A DNA stretch of 64,000 bases from Spongilla lacustris (GCA_949361645.1 OX442427.1:553681-617680); one strand, 5' to 3'; counted from the stretch's first letter, positions 14,973 to 64,000 are shown. The notes: generated by a model not told the origin, from the sequence alone. A program made the numbers and translations.

Positions 14973-17900
14973 ATGGAGATCGTTTACGTATATACCAAGA
15001 AACGGTCAGGATTTGGCCGCCAAACGAACTTTTCAGATGAAAGCCCGAAGTTGATTATGAACATAGAACCTAACTCGTCTCTAAGAGCTAATTTTATCGA
15101 AAAGGATCCCGTCGATATGGCAATTCAACATGCATCAGAGATGTCAGAACACGAGGTACGCGACGAACAAATACGGTGGAGATTAATAAACATTTTTATT
15201 TTTAGGTAAACACAGAGAGATTTGAGACAGAAAATCGAGGAATGAATCACTCGGAAGGAGGTTGGCCTAAAGACATCAATCCAGCAGAAGTTGAACAGAC
15301 AATCCGCTTTCGTAAGAAATTGGAGAAGGATGAGGTGTACATGCAGACAATCCAGGATCTTGGAAAGGTTAGGTTATTCTTGTAATTTGGCCTCCTAAAA
15401 TCACAGCTGGCTATGCATCTGAATAGCAAATGGAACATTACCTCGATCAGAACAATGCCGTAGATATCTATGAGGAGTATTTTAATGACACAACAGCTAC
15501 AAGCGTAGTTACTGAGACCCCAACGGCAAAGACGATTGGCATCCTGAGGTAAGGAGGGTTCTTGCTAGACACATCACTCACAGAGAGCTCTCTGTGATCT
15601 GACAGAGACCCTCAAGACTTGAAAAGAACCGTAACCCACATTTCATGGTACCCTGATGGTGCCCACAAAGTTGCAGCTGCATACTCACTGCTGGAATTTC
15701 AAAAATCAACCCACGGCATTCCACTGGAATCCTATATTTGGGAAATTGGTGAGTCCATTGCGTGACGTAGTGCAGATGGTGTATCAGATAAGACTTGCTT
15801 ATGTTCCCAGAGAACCCAAACAGGCCTGAGCACACTCTGAAGCCATCGTCCCCCATGCTGTGCCTGGAGTACAACCCGAAGGACCCTCACCTTCTCATTG
15901 GAGGGTGCTACAACGGGCAGCTGGCATTGTTTGATACAAGGAAAGGCTCCCAGCCAGTTGAAGTCTCACCAATTGAAACTAGTCACAAGGATCCCATTCA
16001 CAAATGCATATTTCCTTCGTCAAAAACAGGTGTGTGTCTGTGTGTGTATGGAAGTGGGGGGGGGGGGGGTGGAGGGGGAGATAAAACCTATATTGACTGC
16101 AGACCCACTGTGCACAATTAAAGTATGCCCAGATGTAGTAATGATTACCTGGGGCCTGGGGGGGGGGCACATATCCCCATACCACCACTTGAAATCTGTC
16201 ATGTTACCTGTGGAGATATCAATAGTACTAGTGTGACCTATCAAGTTGGGGCTGTGAACTAGTGGACTGGGGCTGTGACCTAATGGACTGCAGTAACTAT
16301 TTTTATTGTTTTTCAGGCTCTGAAGTATTCTCAACTTCCACTGATGGTCAGGTGCTCTGCTGGGATATACGCAAACTTGTGGAACCAACAGAGTCCCTCC
16401 CACTGGAATATGCCGGCTATAAGCCAGGACTGCTTCTTGGTGGGCTTGTATTGGAATACGAGTCTACCATGGTACGTGTTCATGCTCATACACCTGTACA
16501 AGTGTGGGCACATTTAGCTGCTAATTAATCATGAGTGACCCGTATGTGTAACTAGTGTGGCCCGTATGTGTAACAAGTGTGTATTGTGACCTTGTGATGC
16601 CATATTTGTATTTTCCCTGTTTGCTGCTTGGGCCTGAAGCCAACTAAGTTCATGGTGGGCACAGAGCAGGGAGTGATTCTCTCTTGCAACCGCAAAGCCA
16701 AGAGTGCCCAGGACAAGATCACAGCTGCATTCAGTGGTCATTTCGGCCCGATATACGCTCTCCAGGTAAATTAGGTTCATACTCGAGTAAAGACTCAAGA
16801 ATTTGTTTTCAAAAAGTTTTTTAACCGGCTCCTGTTGTTACTAACAGCGCAATCCTGTCTATCCGAAGACGTTCCTTTCTGTTGGGGATTGGGCGGTTAG
16901 AGTAAGTTTGGAGGAAGGTCCAGAATGACTACGAAGAGGTAATGACTCAGCTCTGTCTTTACCTTTAACAGTTATGGTCCGAAGATGCAAAGGAGTCACC
17001 CATCATGTGGACCACGTGAGGCACAGGGGATGCTGCCTGCTGGTGTCGTGTCTAACTGTCCTTCCTGCTTCTCTCCTGTGGTGCAGGTACACTGGCAACA
17101 ACCTGACAGATGGCTGCTGGAGCCCCTCCAGACCATCAGTGTTCTTCACTACCACAATGAGTGGCACTCTGGATGTTTGGGATATTCTCTTCAAGCAGAC
17201 CAGTCCAACCCTTTCCATACAGGTACACGGATTTAGCTTTTGGAGCATCCTTTGATGTGAGGGGGGTGTTCCCAATGCCAACACACAGGTGTGCGAAGAC
17301 TCCCTGCATTCTGTTAGGATGCATGACCGTGGGAGGCTAGTGGCCACAGGGTCACACTCGGGCAACATAACTCTTCTGGAGCTCTCCGAGACCCTTAGTG
17401 TTCTGCAACCAAATGAGAAACAGAATGTCAACATGGTTGGTGGTCTCAGCAGTTGTTGGAACATACGCCTTATTTCTGTGTGTGGTTGGTAGATGTTTGA
17501 ACGCGAAACTAAGCGTGAGAAGATACTTGAAGGACGACGTCGTGAGCTGAAACTGAAAGCCAAACAGCAAAGTGCAGCAGTTGGAGGAGGAGGAGGAGGA
17601 GGGTAAGTGAAGAGAGAGGAGGGGGAAGAGAAGACGAGAATGTTGGTTATAGTGGTGATATTTCAGAGACAGTGCTGACAAACAAGATGAAGATTTAATC
17701 AAGAAAGTGGAAGAAGAGTTCTGGTCAAGTGTGGTCCAGGAAACAAAGGAGATTGAAAGCAGAGAGAAGAAACGCCAGGAGGCTATGATGCCCAAAGAAC
17801 TGCCCACCCCCATTCCAGAGGAGGGTGCTGAACAAATGGGTGGGAGTGGAGAGTCCCCAAAGGTACTGCTTTGTTGTTGCAACTCAGAACAGTTGTTTTT

Positions 17901-18264
17901 AAAATTGTTTTTGCTCTTAACTTTTAAGTGCAAAATAATCTTGCCTCCCTCCCTCCCTCCCTCCCTCCCTCCCTCCCTCCCTCCCTCCCTCCCTCCCTCC
18001 CTCCCTCCCTCCCTCCCTCCCTCCCTCCCTCCCTCCCTCCCTCCCTCCCTCCCTCCCTCCCTCCCTCCCTCCCTCCCTCCCTCCCTCCCTCCCTCCCTCC
18101 CTCCCTCCCTCCCTCCCTCCCTCCCTCCCTCCCTCCCTCCCTCCCTCCCTCCCTCCCTCCCTCCCTCCCTCCCTCCCTCCCTCCCTCCCTCCCTCCCTCC
18201 CTCCCTCCCTCCCACCTTCCCTTCCTCTCTTTAGGAACCAAAGGAAGAAATGACCGAGTCATGA
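14973..18264 (+). CDS. DNAI2: Axonemal dynein intermediate chain 2, 608 aa
   Basis: Fourteen exons in consistent phase: 14973-15155, 15206-15367, 15427-15548, 15606-15748, 15811-16029, 16317-16471, 16640-16765, 16848-16901, 16972-17015, 17087-17222, 17289-17435, 17493-17602, 17667-17862 and 18235-18264. The N-terminal [16 protein letters not shown] and the WD-repeat body ([37 protein letters not shown]) match outer-arm dynein IC2, and the length is close to the animal protein (about 605 aa). The role is assembly and docking of outer dynein arms in motile cilia, which fits a flagellated animal. The C-terminal tail after the WD repeats is charged with a glycine run. The last exon encodes only nine residues and follows a 275-bp (CCCT)n intron tract. 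Confidence 0.93.
17941..18215. repeat. (CCCT)n tract before the last DNAI2 exon
   Basis: About 68 uninterrupted CCCT units on the sense strand, ending about 20 bp before the AG acceptor at 18234. It acts as a greatly extended polypyrimidine tract. Confidence 0.95.
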
Positions 18265-18419
18265 TCTGTCACTTCATTGTCACCAGTCTCAGCCTGTCAG
18301 TAGCCATTTTATATTGTTGTTAACTTTTTTGTGTATCACAACCTGCCACATCTTTATCTGGTATTAACATTTAGGGGCTTTCCCCGCAAAGTTGGCTCGA
18401 GTGCAAAGCAAAGAGCACT

Positions 18420-18705
18420 GGTAGGTGCCTATCATGACCAGTGATGGGTGCCTATACCCTTATCATGACCAGTGATGGGTGCCTATACCCTTATCATGGC
18501 CAGTGGTGGGTGCCTATACCCTTATCATGGCCAGTGGTGGGTGCCTATACCCTTATCATGACCAGTGGTGGGTGCCTATACCCTTATCATGGCCAGTGGT
18601 GGGTGCCTATACCCTTATCATGGCCAGTGGTGGGTGCCTATACCCTTATCATGATCAGTGGTAGTGGTGGGTGCCTATACCCTTATTATGACCAATGGTG
18701 GGTAC
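18420..18705. repeat. 31-bp minisatellite, about 9 copies
   Basis: The unit GGTGGGTGCCTATACCCTTA then TCATGGCCAGT repeats between the DNAI2 3' end and the kinase gene. The interval 18265-18955 otherwise holds no gene. Confidence 0.9.
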
Positions 18706-18955
18706 TAACAAGAGTAGCTGCCAGTGATATATTCCAATAATATCAATAATTTTTTCCTAGATATTGAATAGTGCGGTTCCTTTGCTCTTGGTGGCTCGCA
18801 AAGTTTGAGCATTGACTTCGCTAATTTATAGAGCTCTACATAATGAGCCACTCCTACGCATTACGTAATCAAGCGAACCATATATTCATACCTGTTATGG
18901 TGTTCGTTCGAATAGGTGCTAAGATTGCTGCAAATTTTTAAAGGGGGCGTTTCTC

Positions 18956-24253
<5,298 letters not shown>

Positions 24254-24429
24254 CTATTTAACGCACACCATTTGCATTCTTTTGGCTGTATCACCAGATG
24301 CAAATACTAATAACCTATAAAGTGGATAGGTATGGAGTAGGTCACAGACCAAAATCCACATATATTGGTACAGTCTCAGATCCAGTTCATATGGTATGGT
24401 ATACTTTTTGGTAACTATTAGATATTACT

Positions 24430-24635
24430 GAGGTGACAAAGGCATCTCCTCCCACCTCTCTTCCTATGTCACCTCTTCCTATGGTCACCTCCCACCTCTC
24501 TTCCTATGTCACCTCCTCCCACCTCTCTTCCTATGTCACCTCCTCCCACCTCTCTTCCTATGTCACCTTCTCCTATGTCACCTCCTCCCACCTCTCTTCC
24601 TATGTCACCTCCTCCCACCTCTCTTCCCATCCCCA
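24430..24635. repeat. 27-bp minisatellite after the kinase gene
   Basis: CACCTCCTCCCACCTCTCTT plus CCTATGT, repeated with truncated copies, lies between the kinase stop (24253) and the ZZEF1 stop (24833). No gene is seen in this 580-bp gap. Confidence 0.8.
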
Positions 24636-24832
24636 CTATCTTTTTGAACTAGAAATTCAAACATTGCTGGCAAAAAAAAGGAACACAAATTGAAATGTAT
24701 ATAAAACACGCAAAATAAATGAAAGTCGCTGACTAGCTAGGATCTAATCTGACTCTGAAGAACACAAGAAATAAGTTAATACATTTTGCACACAATCTGA
24801 ATATTGCGACTTACAGGTGAGAATCTGGATGA

Positions 24833-57267
<32,435 letters not shown>

Positions 57268-57543
57268 TTTTCACCGGGCGGCAACGGTCAATTCTAATCA
57301 GTACCCACCATCCGGGTCTGGAGTCTAATCCTCAGAAAAACGGTCGGAATCCGAGGCGCGATAATTTGGATTCGCACAAAAACAGTGTTCTCTACGACTT
57401 TCACTTTTTCCAACTTCGTTAGCACTACCAACTCCCCCTCCGTTAATGTTTAGGGTTTATAATCACGTGAGCAGCGCGTGATTTTGAGCCCCTCCTTGTA
57501 TTCTGCAACATCTGTATTAACTGGACTGGGCACGACTGTCAAC
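57268..57543. promoter_or_regulatory. Divergent promoter region ZZEF1 / IDO
   Basis: 276 bp between start codons. It has a CACGTG E-box at 57464-57469 within an imperfect inverted repeat AATCACGTGAGCAGCGCGTG. Confidence 0.5.
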
Positions 57544-58713
57544 ATGGCTACATGTAACTCTTTACGGCTGGAGGACTTTGGAATATCGGAGGAAACAGGT
57601 TTTGTATCCGCATCGCCACCTCTCTGTGTCCTTCCTCCTTATTTCGCCAAATGGGAGGCAGTAATGAGCAAACTTTCTTCGCTTATTATGCAAAAACGCA
57701 TCAGGCAAGAAATCCTTGCGCTGCCATCGTTGGAATTCACCAGTAATACACTCACCTCTGAGGCGGAGTGGTGGAGGGCAATGGTCGTAATCACATTTTT
57801 GGCTCACGCCTATCAGTGGGGGGAAGGAGAGAGCGGTGTTCCCAACAAGATACCACGGATACTTGCAGTTCCTTGGTGGCATGTTGCTGTACACCTTCAG
57901 GTGCCGCCAGTCCTTAGCTACGCGATTACTGTGTTGTATAACTGGAGCCTTCGAGACCCCAGTGGACCAATGGATGGAGATAATCTTCATGCTACGAATA
58001 CCTTCACTGGCACTGAAGACGAGTCGTGGTTCTATATTGTGGGGTTGTTAGTGGAACTAAAGGCTGTGCCTGGTTTGAAAGCCATTGGCAATGTTTACTC
58101 TGCCATGGAGCGCAGAGATGATATCGTCGTAAAACAGTGTCTCATCGACGTAGCGGCTGCGCTTCAGGCTATGCTCGTGGCCCTCAACAGTATGTACGAA
58201 AGATGTCGTCCAAAGACGTTCTACACTGAAGTTCGACCATTTCAAGCGGGTAGCAAGGGACTCAAATGCTTTCCGGACGGTTTGGTCTACGAAGGTGTGG
58301 ATGAAGTGCCAAAGAAGTTCAGCGGAGCTAGCGCGGCCCAGAGCGCCGTGATACACGTGTTTGACATATTCCTTGAGGCAAAGCATTGTGGGGACGATCA
58401 CGACTTCCTTAAGGACATGCGCCAGAATATGCCGGTTAAGCACAGAAAATTCCTAGCGGAGCTATCCGAGCGACCCTCTATAAGAGACTATGCGAAGGGA
58501 GCTGACAGTGAAGAACTGGTCCAATCGTATAACAAAGCGATCCAAGCGCTTGCTCACTTCAGAAGTGAGCACGTAATTTTGGTAACCCGGTACATTGTAA
58601 TGCAGAAGCAGCATAGCTTAAACCCAAGTCTAGAAGACAAGGGTACGGGTGGAACTGATTTTATGGTGTTCCTAAAAAACGTGCGGGACGATACATTAGC
58701 CCTTCAGCTGTAG
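57544..58713 (+). CDS. IDO: Indoleamine 2,3-dioxygenase family, 389 aa, no introns
   Basis: A single open frame. Family features: N-terminal FGISEETGFV and LPPYFAKWE; PWWHVAVHLQVPPVLSY; the conserved distal-pocket stretch ERCRPKTFYTEVRPFQAGSK; KKFSGASAAQSAVIHVFDIF; and the proximal haem-ligand region FRSEHVILVTRYI with His343. The C-terminal GTGGTDFMVFLKNVRD is a hallmark of the family. Role: haem-dependent oxidation of L-tryptophan to N-formylkynurenine, the first step of the kynurenine pathway, in the cytosol. Length is normal (about 400 aa). The ATG at 57544 is preferred over an upstream in-frame GTG. All neighbours have introns, so the intronless structure is notable. Whether it is IDO1-, IDO2- or microbial-like cannot be told by eye. 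Confidence 0.92.
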   Translation: MATCNSLRLEDFGISEETGFVSASPPLCVLPPYFAKWEAVMSKLSSLIMQKRIRQEILALPSLEFTSNTLTSEAEWWRAMVVITFLAHAYQWGEGESGVPNKIPRILAVPWWHVAVHLQVPPVLSYAITVLYNWSLRDPSGPMDGDNLHATNTFTGTEDESWFYIVGLLVELKAVPGLKAIGNVYSAMERRDDIVVKQCLIDVAAALQAMLVALNSMYERCRPKTFYTEVRPFQAGSKGLKCFPDGLVYEGVDEVPKKFSGASAAQSAVIHVFDIFLEAKHCGDDHDFLKDMRQNMPVKHRKFLAELSERPSIRDYAKGADSEELVQSYNKAIQALAHFRSEHVILVTRYIVMQKQHSLNPSLEDKGTGGTDFMVFLKNVRDDTLALQL

Positions 58714-58781
58714 CTCTGTAATGTACACGGTATTAACAGCAAATATAATATTTATATAAAAATGAGAGAAGTGACGTGTTT

Positions 58782-60401
58782 TCATGCATAGAACAGAATA
58801 TACGCGGTAGCACAGCTGGAGGACAGAGGAGACAACATATCCAACAGCTTTGCTTGTGTAATAGGTACCACGCGATCATCATCAAAGAGCAGCCAGCCCC
58901 TTGCACCTTCTTTGGCTGGCTGCTTGTCACCCACTTCAGGGCTGTGATGGCTCTTGGCTCTCACACAGGCAGTGTAATGGCCTCCATGGCAGGAGCTACC
59001 AGTATGAAACACAACTGCAAACAGCGCATACATGTGGAACCTATTGGAACAGTCAGACAAGCACCAGGGACTTAGGCACAGGGACAAAGGTGTGGCTATG
59101 TTCCCCGTGATCTTCCCAACCCTTGAGAATGCGCTGACTGACTGCATGGAGAACCTGTTCAAATGGATGGTGAGGATGGGTGGGAGCTTTGAGAAAAGGA
59201 CACTCCGTTCAGCTTCAACTAGATGCCTGCAGTGTCCACACCAGTACTTGTTGCTGGAACGAAGCCGCTCTCTCCTAGCAAATTGGGAAAGGGCCCATGA
59301 CAAAGAATATGGTCCCACCACAGCAGACGGCTCGGCGGCTGCTTCCCCTGGGCTAAACTGTTGCCCAAAGCAGTCAAAGCCATGGCTTGCCACAACAGGA
59401 ACACTCAGATCAAGGAAGCTTTCCATCCCCTGAGTGAAGTTCTCACATTCTATGCAAACTGTTCGGTAAGCCAAGGTGCCCTGAAACAATGCTGCACCCA
59501 CCTCCTGCAATGCATCATCTGAGTGCAGGATGCTTGACTTGGCTGGCTCAGGCTTCAAGGGAAGGTACTCAGTCATCCTGTGCTGACTATGACCAGTTGA
59601 AAGATACCTGCGCTTCTTGACACTACGCCGATTTGTCACAGGGAGTCTCTCCCTTTTTCTGGGGCAACCTGAAAGACCTGGCGATGTTCCTTTGCAATCC
59701 GGTAGCTGAGTGCTGCATCTCTCATCATGACAGCCACTATCAGTTTGAGGGCATTTGCTCTGGGCATCATCAGCACAACTACTGGTAGCCATTTCCTGAA
59801 TACCAACAAGCAAGACTTTAAGCAATTCCTGTGCATCGTGTTGACCACTGCCTGAGAACATGGCATGACTGTCCCTGAGAAAGGAAACAGTTAAGTCAAC
59901 CACAGCAAAATATACTGAATGTATAGCTTGCATACTTTAAATGATTGACAAAGCCGGCAGGAGACAGCACTGGTGAGCAGCCCTCCACTGTTTTCTCAGC
60001 CTCCAATTGAGCCATTTGATTCAAAAGCTCTTTTAATTTCATGATGAGAGGAGACTGTGTTTGAATGATGGGAACTGTGATAAAACTGTAATGTAAGGGT
60101 CATATTGAGGCGAAAATATATTACTACCTCTTGGCTCTGTCAGCTCTGGGAGTGAGAGACTCTGTATGCTCTTGGTAAACCCTGGGCAGAATCTTAGCAC
60201 TTGGAGGATGGAATTGATGTAACACGTGTTTCCAAGATTAACAAGACCGCAGAACGGAGCAGAAGATCGTGTATCAACCGGTTTTACTGAATCGTCTTCA
60301 TGTTTGACCGTCGTCAAAACCAGCTTTTGCTGAAATAAGGTCTTTTTGTTAAGCGACAGGCGGGACCGCGTTTTTTCCAATGCACCATCCTGATGCGACA
60401 T
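58782..60401 (-). CDS. USP1: Ubiquitin carboxyl-terminal hydrolase 1, 501 aa
   Basis: Three exons: 60401-60128, 60074-59936 and 59874-58782. The Cys box is GLVNLGNTCYINSILQVL with catalytic Cys60. The His box is CHGGHYTACV with His437, and the third catalytic position lies in WLLFDDD. A zinc-binding finger is formed by CIEC and CGHC. The phrase QVLRFCPGF after the Cys box and the C-terminal LSPLSSSCATAYILFY resemble USP1. Role: with its partner UAF1, USP1 removes monoubiquitin from FANCD2 and PCNA in DNA repair. At 501 aa it is shorter than vertebrate USP1 (about 785), which has long insertions in the catalytic domain. It ends 68 bp from the IDO stop (convergent). Confidence 0.88.
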
Positions 60402-60555
60402 TCACGTCACGCGATTCCACGTGAGAATCCGATAATAGCTTCCCGTCGACCGCCGGAAGAGGATTATTTCTTTTTCTGTTTGTTGTTGCATACAATTGTC
60501 AATAGCGTTATAACATGTGCCTTTAAAAAAAGAGTTGATGTTCGTATTTTGAATA
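60402..60555. promoter_or_regulatory. Divergent promoter region USP1 / CASKIN-like
   Basis: 154 bp between start codons, with CACGTG at 60418-60423 and CACGTCACGCG next to it. Confidence 0.5.
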
Positions 60556-63500
60556 ATGGGGAAAATTGAAGAGCTAGTGGCTTGCGTGAAGTCTGGAAAC
60601 TCCTCTGCAGGCAGGAAGTTACTCGAGAAACTAAAATCAGGTGTGTATTTGTGTGCACATTAATTTTTGACACACTAGCTTTGTAGTATATTCATACGCA
60701 ACTACGACTGACACCGAGCAACATCTTTAAAGCACAGGCTTTTGGGACGACGTGTAGTGCTTACCTTGCGTACTAGAGCTCTAGTTAGTGGGTCTGTAGT
60801 AAGTGCTCGCTTTGCAGCTGTTTGTGTTTTCCGTTCAGCGAAAAATTCCTTGCAGCTTTGTGTGACGAGCTGTATCTTCTGTTAGGTGTCCCAGCTAGCT
60901 CAGAGCGTCTAGGCTGTCTGGCGTTAAAAGCCGACTTTGTGATGCTTCCTTCTCACCTCGCCCATTTCCAATATCATCCCGTCCTGTAGGGTTTGAATTA
61001 TAGTACTCATCGTTGATGATATAGTAGTGTAATCGACCAAAAGGTATTCGCTTATTGGAGTAAGCTTTTTGCGCACTGGGGGATGACCTTTACAGTTACT
61101 GTAGTGTTACTACTACATGTAGTGGCATGAATCGTGTTTGTGGAGGAGGGCGCGCCATGTGACTGCCTACTCTACCTATTGGAATATCCATGGTACACAT
61201 AGTAACTTGTGAGCTTATCTGTAAACTATGAAGCAGGAGGGTTTTGGGTGGGAGGGCTGGAGTGGGAGGGGTGGCACCAGTAAGCCAGATACAGGGGAGA
61301 ATATGCTGTATGTGTTTTTGTACTCACGTATGGCCTTCTGACTGCAGGAAAGAAAAAGACCCTCTCAAAGGACCTGAACACGCCAGATGAGAATGGGTAT
61401 GGTGATTCTTTCTCGCTGCTAAGCAACGTACACTAGTGTATGCACGCCTACTACACACACGTGACATGAGTTACACACATGCATATGTGCACACATAATA
61501 AATGTACACAGTTGGGAGGGGAGGAGAGGTTGGAGATGCTCAGTGAAGAGGGGAGGGGGTGAATGTGCAGTACTGCCATTATAGAATGCAAACAGTGATG
61601 TGCTTCTTGGCACACCTTGTAATGTGCAATATGTTTGTCACACTTGTCCCACGGGTGCAGAAACCATTGTTCATGTCTGGTGCTTCCATTATAACGTTTG
61701 TGTGCACACACAGTCCAGCACATGGTAGCTTCTGTTTCCCCATTCCTCTCTGCTCATCACTTGAAGGCTCGTGTGTGAATGCGGGTCGCTATTGTGTGGC
61801 ATAACATGGCCTATTGTTTTCAGAGTCATGTTTCAAGGGTCATGTTTCCACCTCACCCATATGGACAATAAAAGCTTACACATAAACAGTATCATTCTTT
61901 TACTCCAACATGCCTTTTCTCTCCTCACTCTCTTTCTCTCTTCCTTCCTCTCTTCCATGCACTAATCTCCCTTCCCTCTTCTCCCTTCCCTCCCCTCCCT
62001 CCCCTCCTCTCCCTCCCCTCCCCTCCTCTCCCTCCCTCCTCTCCTCCCCTCCTCTCCCTCCCTCCTCTCCTCCCCTCCTCTCCCTCCCCTCCTCTCCCTC
62101 CCTCCTCTCCTTCCCCTCATCTCCCTTCCCTCCTCTCCCTCCTCTCCTCCCCTCCCCTCCCCTCCCCTCCTCTCCCTCCCCTCCTCCCTCCCCTCCTCTC
62201 CCTCCCCTCATCTCCTCCCCTCCGCTCCCTCCCCTCCTCTCCTCTTTCCATTTCTCCTCTCCCTTCCCCCCCTCTTCATTTTCTCCTCTTCCTTCCCTCC
62301 TCTTCCTTCCCTCCTCTTTCTTCCCTTCCCCCTTCTTCCTTTTCTCTTCTCCCTTCCCCCTCTTCCTTTTCTTCTCTTCCTTCCCTCCTCTTCCTTCCAT
62401 ATCAGTTGCACCATCATACACTACTGTGCAGCCAACAACCTTACAGAGTTCATTGGGGAGCTGGCAGAACTAGGAGCTTCACTTGACATCGCTGACAACA
62501 AAGGTGAATCATTTGAACATTGACCTATGGGTACCTGTGGGAGGATGTGCATGTGCTTGTGTGGTATTTGTGCTTGTGTGGTGTTTGTGCTTGTGAGAAG
62601 GTATGCATGTACTGTCTGAAGGTGTACTTGTTTGAAGGTGTACATGTGCTTCTATGAAGGTTTGTGCTAATATGAGGATGTGCTTGTGTGAGGGTGTGTG
62701 CTTATGTGAAGGTAAAGGTGTGCAGGTGCTTCTGTGAAGGTGTGTGCATGTACATTGTGAGGATATGTATGTGTCCTTGTTTGCCTGCCATGATTGTGCC
62801 TGTGAGAGAGTGCATGTCTTTCGGTCACATGTGGTTGGGTGTGGGTGTATGATGTGCCCATAGGGGACATGTAGCAGCTAATGTGCATATCGTACGGAAG
62901 TGAACTGGTGAATATCAGACAGTTTCCTTGGGTATGCTGACAATGGATGGATGGGTGTGGTGGCTTAGGAGGGATGTGGATCAAATGTTATTGTTTTTTG
63001 TGTGGGCGCAGTTGGAGCAGGTAGGCTTTACAAGTTTGCACATATGGCTTCTTTCTCATAGGTTATACACCCTTGCACATGGCTTGTGGGGCTGGAAAGG
63101 CGGAACCAGCCCGGTACTTGTTGGGTCATGGTGTGGATCCAAATGTGGCCTGCCGCAGTGGGGACACACCTCTTCATGTGGCGAGTCAGAACGGCCATAC
63201 TGCTGCTGTTAGTTTCCCCCCCCCCCCCCCCCCCCTCCAAACATCCTCCTGTGTGTAGCAGCTAGGGCCAATTGTGATGGCCCATTCATTTTGGTTGGAC
63301 TGTGAGGGTAAACAGGTTGGTTTCTTCTTGTGCAGGTGGAGGCACTTATGGCCCACCAGGCCAACTGCACTGTTCTGAATACATGTGGGCAGACCCCACT
63401 TGATGTGGCGTGCCAACAAGGGTACACTCAGGTCAGTATATGTGGCATTGAAGTCAAGGGAGTTGTGTGGTGTCAAGGGTAGTTGTGTGGTGTCAAGGGT

Positions 63501-64000
63501 AGTTGCAGGTATTGAGGAGAGTTGCATAGTATTGTGTTTTTAAATATCATCATTAGTCTCATTTCTTATACCTGCCTCACACACTTCTCCATTCTGTCTC
63601 CACATACATCACTCTAACCTGTACCTTCACTCCCTCCCTTCATGCACCACTTCCTGCCTTCCTCCAAACACCTCTCCCTCCCCTCCCTTCACACACCACT
63701 CCCTGCCTTCCTCCAAACACCTCCCTCCCCTCCCTTCACTCATCACTCACACATCACTCCCTTCCCTCCCTTCACACATGCACACACACCCTTGCAGATA
63801 GTGACCCTACTCCTTCGCACAGGCCAGTTCTCCCCTGCCTTCTTGCAGCGTTCAGACGTACCACATGCAGCACTTGTGACAGCTGCTAAAAATGGTCGTA
63901 ATGAAGTCATCTTGCTGCTACTCCAGGCTGGGTTTGATATGAATCGATTACTGCCTGGGGGTCATGGCAACTGTCTTCATGAAGCAGCTCTAAATGGGCA
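60556..64000 (+). CDS. CASKIN: CASKIN-like ankyrin-repeat scaffold, 5' part only
   Basis: Exons 60556-60640, 61348-61396, 62406-62503, 63062-63207, 63336-63431 and 63798 to beyond the window end. The N-terminus MGKIEELVACVKSG followed by RKLLEKLKSGKKK resembles CASKIN1/2 (MGKEQELVQAVK in vertebrates). Ankyrin repeats follow: CTIHYCAANN, GYTPLHMACGAGKAEPARYL, GDTPLHVASQNGHTAA, GQTPLDVACQQGY, and HAALVTAAKNGRNEVILLLL then GNCLHEAALNG. The pairing of a repeat beginning AAKNG with one beginning LHEAAL is also the CASKIN/ANKS order. The SH3 and SAM domains expected in CASKIN would lie beyond the window. Family role: scaffold at cell junctions and synapses. ANKS1-type is the alternative. Confidence 0.78.
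61910..62400. repeat. CTCC/CCCT polypyrimidine tract before CASKIN exon 3
   Basis: Roughly 490 bp of nearly pure pyrimidine on the sense strand, ending at the acceptor ATATCAG (62405). Purine-strand open frames here are artefacts. Confidence 0.9.
63560..63775. repeat. Pyrimidine-rich CTCCCTCCCTTCA repeats
   Basis: Degenerate repeats of CACTCCCTGCCTTCCTCCAA plus ACACCTCCCTCC lie just before the acceptor of CASKIN exon 6 (63797). Confidence 0.75.

Noticed and set aside
17352..18323. GREGG- and PSLPP-repeat proteins
   Set aside because: Translations of the (CCCT)n tract in the last DNAI2 intron.
57562..58443. Minus-strand open frames inside the IDO gene
   Set aside because: Antisense shadows with no family features, whereas the plus frame is a full IDO.
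61900..62473. Glu/Lys/Arg/Gly-rich 173-residue protein on the minus strand
   Set aside because: Reverse strand of the pyrimidine tract before CASKIN exon 3.

Overview
The window looks like nuclear DNA of an early-branching animal, most likely a demosponge. It encodes an axonemal dynein chain, a receptor tyrosine kinase, CASKIN-like, ZZEF1-like and USP1-like proteins, and a ribosomal protein. Genes are tightly packed, most introns are short with GT..AG ends, and several start codons face each other across only 55 to 330 bp. The phylum is inferred from architecture and has not been tested by search.

Layout. 1-7.4 kb: two tail-to-tail paralogous genes of an unrecognised family, with MITE-like elements, a decayed piggyBac element and a 35-bp minisatellite module between them. 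7.7-12.4 kb (-): a membrane-anchored JmjC oxygenase. 12.5-13.5 kb (+): a DUF1295/steroid-5-alpha-reductase-like enzyme. 13.6-14.6 kb (-): ribosomal protein S2. 15.0-18.3 kb (+): axonemal dynein intermediate chain DNAI2. 19.0-24.3 kb (+): a receptor with an L-domain-like ectodomain and an LMTK-like kinase domain. 24.8-57.3 kb (-): a ZZEF1 orthologue of dozens of exons whose introns are inflated by private minisatellites and two piggyBac-type MITEs. 57.5-58.7 kb (+): an intronless indoleamine 2,3-dioxygenase. 58.8-60.4 kb (-): USP1. 60.6 kb to the end (+): a CASKIN-like ankyrin protein cut by the window edge.

The genes do not form one pathway. They are housekeeping and signalling genes arranged as divergent pairs (JmjC/DUF1295, RPS2/DNAI2, ZZEF1/IDO, USP1/CASKIN) and convergent pairs (DUF1295/RPS2, IDO/USP1). 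Three of the four divergent promoters carry a CACGTG E-box.

The most unusual signal is in the introns. Several minisatellites contain copies of the exon-intron junction next to them: a 5' splice site in a 45-bp unit about 43 times, another in a 70-bp unit 8 times, another in a 44-bp unit, and a 3' splice site in a 43-bp unit about 7 times. Other donors run straight into GT microsatellites. This suggests that tandem repeats here often arise at splice junctions and leave arrays of decoy or alternative splice sites.
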